A stretch of 64,000 nucleotides of DNA from Sipunculus nudus (Eukaryota; Annelida; Sipuncula; Golfingiida; Sipunculidae): positions 1,058,501-1,122,500 of the forward strand of contig CM049315.1 of NCBI GenBank assembly GCA_026874595.1, given 5' to 3'. This document shows, in pieces, positions 60,344 through 64,000 of this stretch (its first letter is position 1; each line of letters opens with the position of its first letter). The notes below the pieces were generated by a model. It did not search any database and was not told where the DNA came from. It saw only the letters and a list, made by a program, of their open reading frames with translations. The translations under genes and the position numbers were made by a program.

Positions 60344-62602
60344 AAATCAACAGAAGAGGTAACAGATTATAATGTATTTAAGATAGGCCTATAGAATCTG
60401 TTTACTTATTTTAAGTTTCTCTGTTCAGCGTGAATGTTCGCTATGTGATAAGGACTCCTTAAAGAATTGTTTGTCACATTACTTTACAACTAGGCCCTTG
60501 GTGTATTTTGAACTAACATATTTCAAAATAAAACTATCTAAGTAAAATTAAATGTTGGTTTGAAGGGAAAGTAAGCAATAATAGGTTATAAGTGCATAAT
60601 CATATAAATTTGCAATCGCCTTCTGACAGAAAAAAACATCAAATCTGATGAGTTCTATTTTGCGTGGTTGGAAATATAACACCGAGTGGAATATGACAAT
60701 GAATCCCTAATTTTTTATTTTGGATTATCACCGGGGCGTTTGTAATTCTACTGTAACTTATAGTTATTTCAAGCCTGCCTACCTTGCCAAATCAAGTCGT
60801 AACTAAGTTAGCACTTGCAAATAATTAAAAAAATCACCAGAGGAATGACAAATCAGTATCTTTCATGTTTATTATCATGTGTGTTTCTACTGAAATGTTT
60901 AAATAAAAAAAAATAATATGGAAACAAAACTTTTTTTTAGAATATATATCTCCATGTTGTGATCTAACAGTCACAACTATATCCTACTAAGCGAGAGATA
61001 ATATTCTCTTAAGGGCAAACCCATAAGCCCCATTTTCATTATTATTGTTCGGCCAGTACAACAGTCAGTGATTAACATGATCTCCCTTAAACCTGGGGAA
61101 TGACAGGTACACAAGGTGCTTTGATTGTATTGTGAAAAATTGCATTTTAAAGATTAAAACAAAAGGATCTTAATGGCACTCTATGGTGCAAGTACATACC
61201 CAAGGCGAACCATGTATGTCTTCCAATCTGGTAAAGTTAGTTGACACTGGACTGCTAGGGTTTTGTTTGAAACATAATCCCTGAACTCCTGAGTCAAAGC
61301 AGGTCAGAATTAAATTAGATTTGTTAAACTCCAACATTTGATTTTATTAATTTGGGCTTATAATAAGCATTTACTAGACTTTGTATTAACATAAAACCGG
61401 AAAAGGATGAGTCATTGCACTTACTGCAATATAGCAAACTTCTCGTTAAAACTCTGTTTGCCCCACTGTTCAGATAAACATCTTGTTTGCGTTATAGAAA
61501 GTGGTAATTATTTAGAAATCTCTTTCCTGTCAGAAATATTAATAGTATAAAAAATAGGCAATTCAGAAAGAATAACTAGCAGCTCTGCTTCACATTTAGT
61601 CCTCACACAAAGGCAAACTGCAATATCTATCATTTATTTATGGTGCCACCCAAACAAAATGGTGTAGGTACATATACTGCTCTTGCCTTGATTTTATATG
61701 TTAATTTTGTAGGAATTATTTGCATGGATATATTTAAACAGACAACACAGCCCTTTCTCAGCCGAAGGGTCTTTTATGTTTCACGTAAGAAAGCGAATTT
61801 GGCCAGAAGTGCAGATACGGCGGCCTAGTTTGTACGATATCACCAGTGACTTAGGCACCAATATTCAAAATAAAATATAAATTAAAAAAATTATTGCTTA
61901 AAATGACTTGTCGCCCTTTTCTTTTTTTCAACCGGAGACATGCAAAATACATGTATTCAAAAAACTGGCCGAGTACCCGTGCCTGCATTCATATCATACG
62001 GGATATTTAGTTTACGACATCCAAGTTTAACCTATAAATCGGCCCCCGATAGCAACCACGTGACATAATTTGGAGGATTAACCAATCAGGATTCGATAAG
62101 TGCGTTGGTATGCGACATAAAAGTACACAAAAACATCAAACAGGCATTGTTTCTGCGGACAGTTGGTGGCAAGGGGAACGGAATAACACCTTTCTGTGAC
62201 CACGTCCGAATTCAAAAATTGTAGTTGGGTGCCAGACATGTTTTTTTTTTTCATCTAAAAGACTTCAGACTTCATTATAATAACTTCGTATAACCAAACT
62301 GGTCACGCTTGGTCTTATCAAAAATACACCTAGTACTGTTTTAAAAATTCGTTAAAATTACACAAATTGCTATGAAACAGGGTGAGGAAAAGTAATCATA
62401 TCTTTAGCATTTGGAAAGCTTTATACATGAATGACACACCAGATGAAAGCTATAAATGTCGACTATCAACTGACATCGAATTTGCTTTAAAATAGGCATT
62501 ATATAATATATTATAACTAAACAATACATAAATAACAGTGTGTCTCGCAAAATTACAATTTCGGTGCAAGTACATTTCAAAAAAGGCTGATATTTTACAG
62601 AA
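60344..62602. other. Unassigned sequence between two minisatellites
   Basis: No supported gene; the longest frame (61640-61828, +) has no known motif. A promoter-like cluster is listed separately. Confidence 0.45.
62052..62150 (+). promoter_or_regulatory. Promoter-like cluster: E-box, CCAAT, TATA-like
   Basis: CCACGTGACA (~62056), AACCAATCAGG (~62080-62090) and CATAAAAG (~62116) stand in the order and spacing of a metazoan RNA polymerase II promoter. No coding frame follows before the minisatellite at 62603, so a transcript from here would be non-coding or the match is chance. Confidence 0.3.
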
Positions 62603-64000
62603 AGCTACCACTGTCATACTGTTGTCAGCTACCACTGTCATACTGCTGTCGGCTACCACTGTCATACTGCTGTCAGCTATCACTTTCATACTGCTGTCAG
62701 CTACCAATGTCACACTGCTAGCAGCTACCACTTTCATACTGCTGTCAGCTACCACTTTCATACTGCTGTCAGCTACCTCTTTCATACTGCTAGCAGCTAC
62801 CACTGTCATACTGCTGTCGGCTACCACTGTCATACTGCTGTCAGCTACCACTGTCATACTGCTGTCAGCTATCTCTTTCATACTGCTAGCAGCTACCACT
62901 GTCATACTGCTGTCAGCTACCACTGTCAGACTGCTGTCAGCTACCACTGTCACACTGCTGTCAGCTACCACTGTCAGACTGCTATCAGCTACCACTGTCA
63001 CACTGCTGTCAGCTACCACTGTCACACTGCTGTCAGCTACCACTGTCACTATGCTGTCAGCTACCACTGTCACACTGCTGTCAGCTACCACTGTCACACT
63101 GCTGTCAGCTACCACTGTCACACTGCTGTCAGCTACCACTTTCACACTGCTGTCAGCTACCACTTTCACACTGCTAGCAGCTACCACTTTCACACTGCTA
63201 GCAGCAACCACTTTCACACTGCTAGCAGCTACCACTTTCACACTGCTAGCAGCTACCACTGTCACATGCTAGCAGCTACCACTTTCATACTGCTATCAGC
63301 TACCACTGTCACACTGCTAGCAGCTACTACTTTCATACTGCTGTCAGCTACCACTTTCATACTGCTGTCAGCTACCACTCTCATACTGCTGTCAGCTACC
63401 ACTGTCACACTGCTGTCAGCTACCACTGTCATACTGCTGTCAGCTACCACTGTCATACTGCTGTCAGCTACCACTTTCATACTGCTGTCAGCTACCACTT
63501 TCATACTGCTGTCAGCTACCACTTTCATACTGCTGTCAACTACCACTTTCATACTGCTAGCAGCTACCACTTTCATACTGCTGTCAGCTACCACTGTCAT
63601 ACTGCTAGCAGATACCACTTTCATACTGCTAGCAGCTACCACTGTCATACTGCTGTCAGATACCACTTTCATACTGCTGTCAGCTACCACTTTCATACTG
63701 CTGTCAGCTACCACTGTCATCCTGCTGTCAGTTACCACTGTCATACTGCTGTCAGCTACCACTTTCATACTGCTGTCAGCTACCACTGTCATACTGCTGT
63801 CAGCTACCACTGTCATACTGCTGTCAGCTACCACTTTCATACTGCTGTCAGCTACCACTTTCATACTGCTGTCAGCTACCACTGTCATACTGCTGTCAGC
63901 TACCACCATCACACTGCTAGCAGCTACCACTTTCACACTGCTAGCAGCAACCACTGTCACATGCTAGCAGCTACCACTTTCATACTGCTGTCAGCTACCA
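62603..64000. repeat. Second 24-bp minisatellite, at least 58 units, runs off the window
   Basis: The unit is GCTACCACTGTCATACTGCT followed by GTCA; variants swap G/T in (G/T)TCA, ATAC/ACAC and TGTCA/TAGCA. It reads SATTVILL on the plus strand and VVADSSMT on the minus strand. A one-base deletion (GTCACATGCT) occurs at 63261 and again at 63956, 695 bp later, equal to 29 units minus one base, showing a higher-order duplication. Frames of 230-270 codons end at these deletions. Sequence unrelated to the 54-60 kb unit. Confidence 0.95.

Noticed and set aside
62450-63265. 271-codon minus-strand frame (VVADSSMT repeats) as a secreted or adhesive protein
   Set aside because: Same logic: satellite-derived, open on both strands, started only by a one-base deletion that creates ATG.

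Overview
The window is non-genic, repeat-packed DNA from a eukaryote, most likely an invertebrate metazoan with a large AT-rich genome; a mollusc is my best guess. The reasons are the mix of Gmr1-like Ty3 elements, CR1/jockey-type and L1/Tx1-type LINEs, a Penelope-like element with a GIY-YIG-like end, tRNA-derived SINEs, TIR elements and long minisatellite arrays. No host protein-coding gene could be supported. The species assignment is inference.

Layout. 1-3.5 kb: minus-strand Ty3/gypsy material in tandem, with the end of one pol (RT/RNase H), one LTR, then primer-binding site and an open gag-pro frame running off the left edge. 3.5-6.26 kb: a 5'-truncated LINE (endonuclease and RT, plus strand) abutting the broken pol. 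6.3-7.1 kb: three copies of a 271-bp repeat. 7.1-14.6 kb: mostly unassigned sequence with an L1/Tx1-like endonuclease relic, a tRNA-derived SINE and a GC-richer TIR element. 14.7-23.8 kb: one complete but decayed Ty3 element, minus strand, with both LTRs, tRNA-Pro-type PBS, polypurine tract and the uncommon order gag-PR-IN-RT-RNase H; its 3' LTR is split by a 2.2-kb TIR element rich in TGACGTCA-like palindromes.

23.9-33.2 kb: an LTR-like unit, two heat-shock-type promoter modules (heat-shock elements plus TATA box), a pogo-like TA-flanked element, a Penelope-like pseudogene and another LINE, many of them bordered by (TA)n microsatellites. 36.2-38.5 kb: a homogeneous 97-bp satellite (about 24 copies). 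42.9-44.8 kb: a diverged 0.9-1.0 kb tandem duplication. 46-48 kb: a SINE-like unit and a minus-strand LINE RT relic. 49-53 kb: two repeat families, one a four-unit ~330-bp array in which each unit carries a CTCF-consensus-like site. 54.2-60.3 kb and 62.6-64 kb: two unrelated minisatellites, both with 24-bp units and stop-free frames on both strands, with higher-order structure.

The genes present are selfish-element genes (copying and integration enzymes), nearly all broken. The only long intact coding frame that also carries recognisable domains is the gag-pro at the left edge. The most unusual signals are the Gmr1-like domain order combined with two different primer types, the duplicated heat-shock promoter modules, the repeated CTCF-like motifs, and the paired 24-bp arrays.
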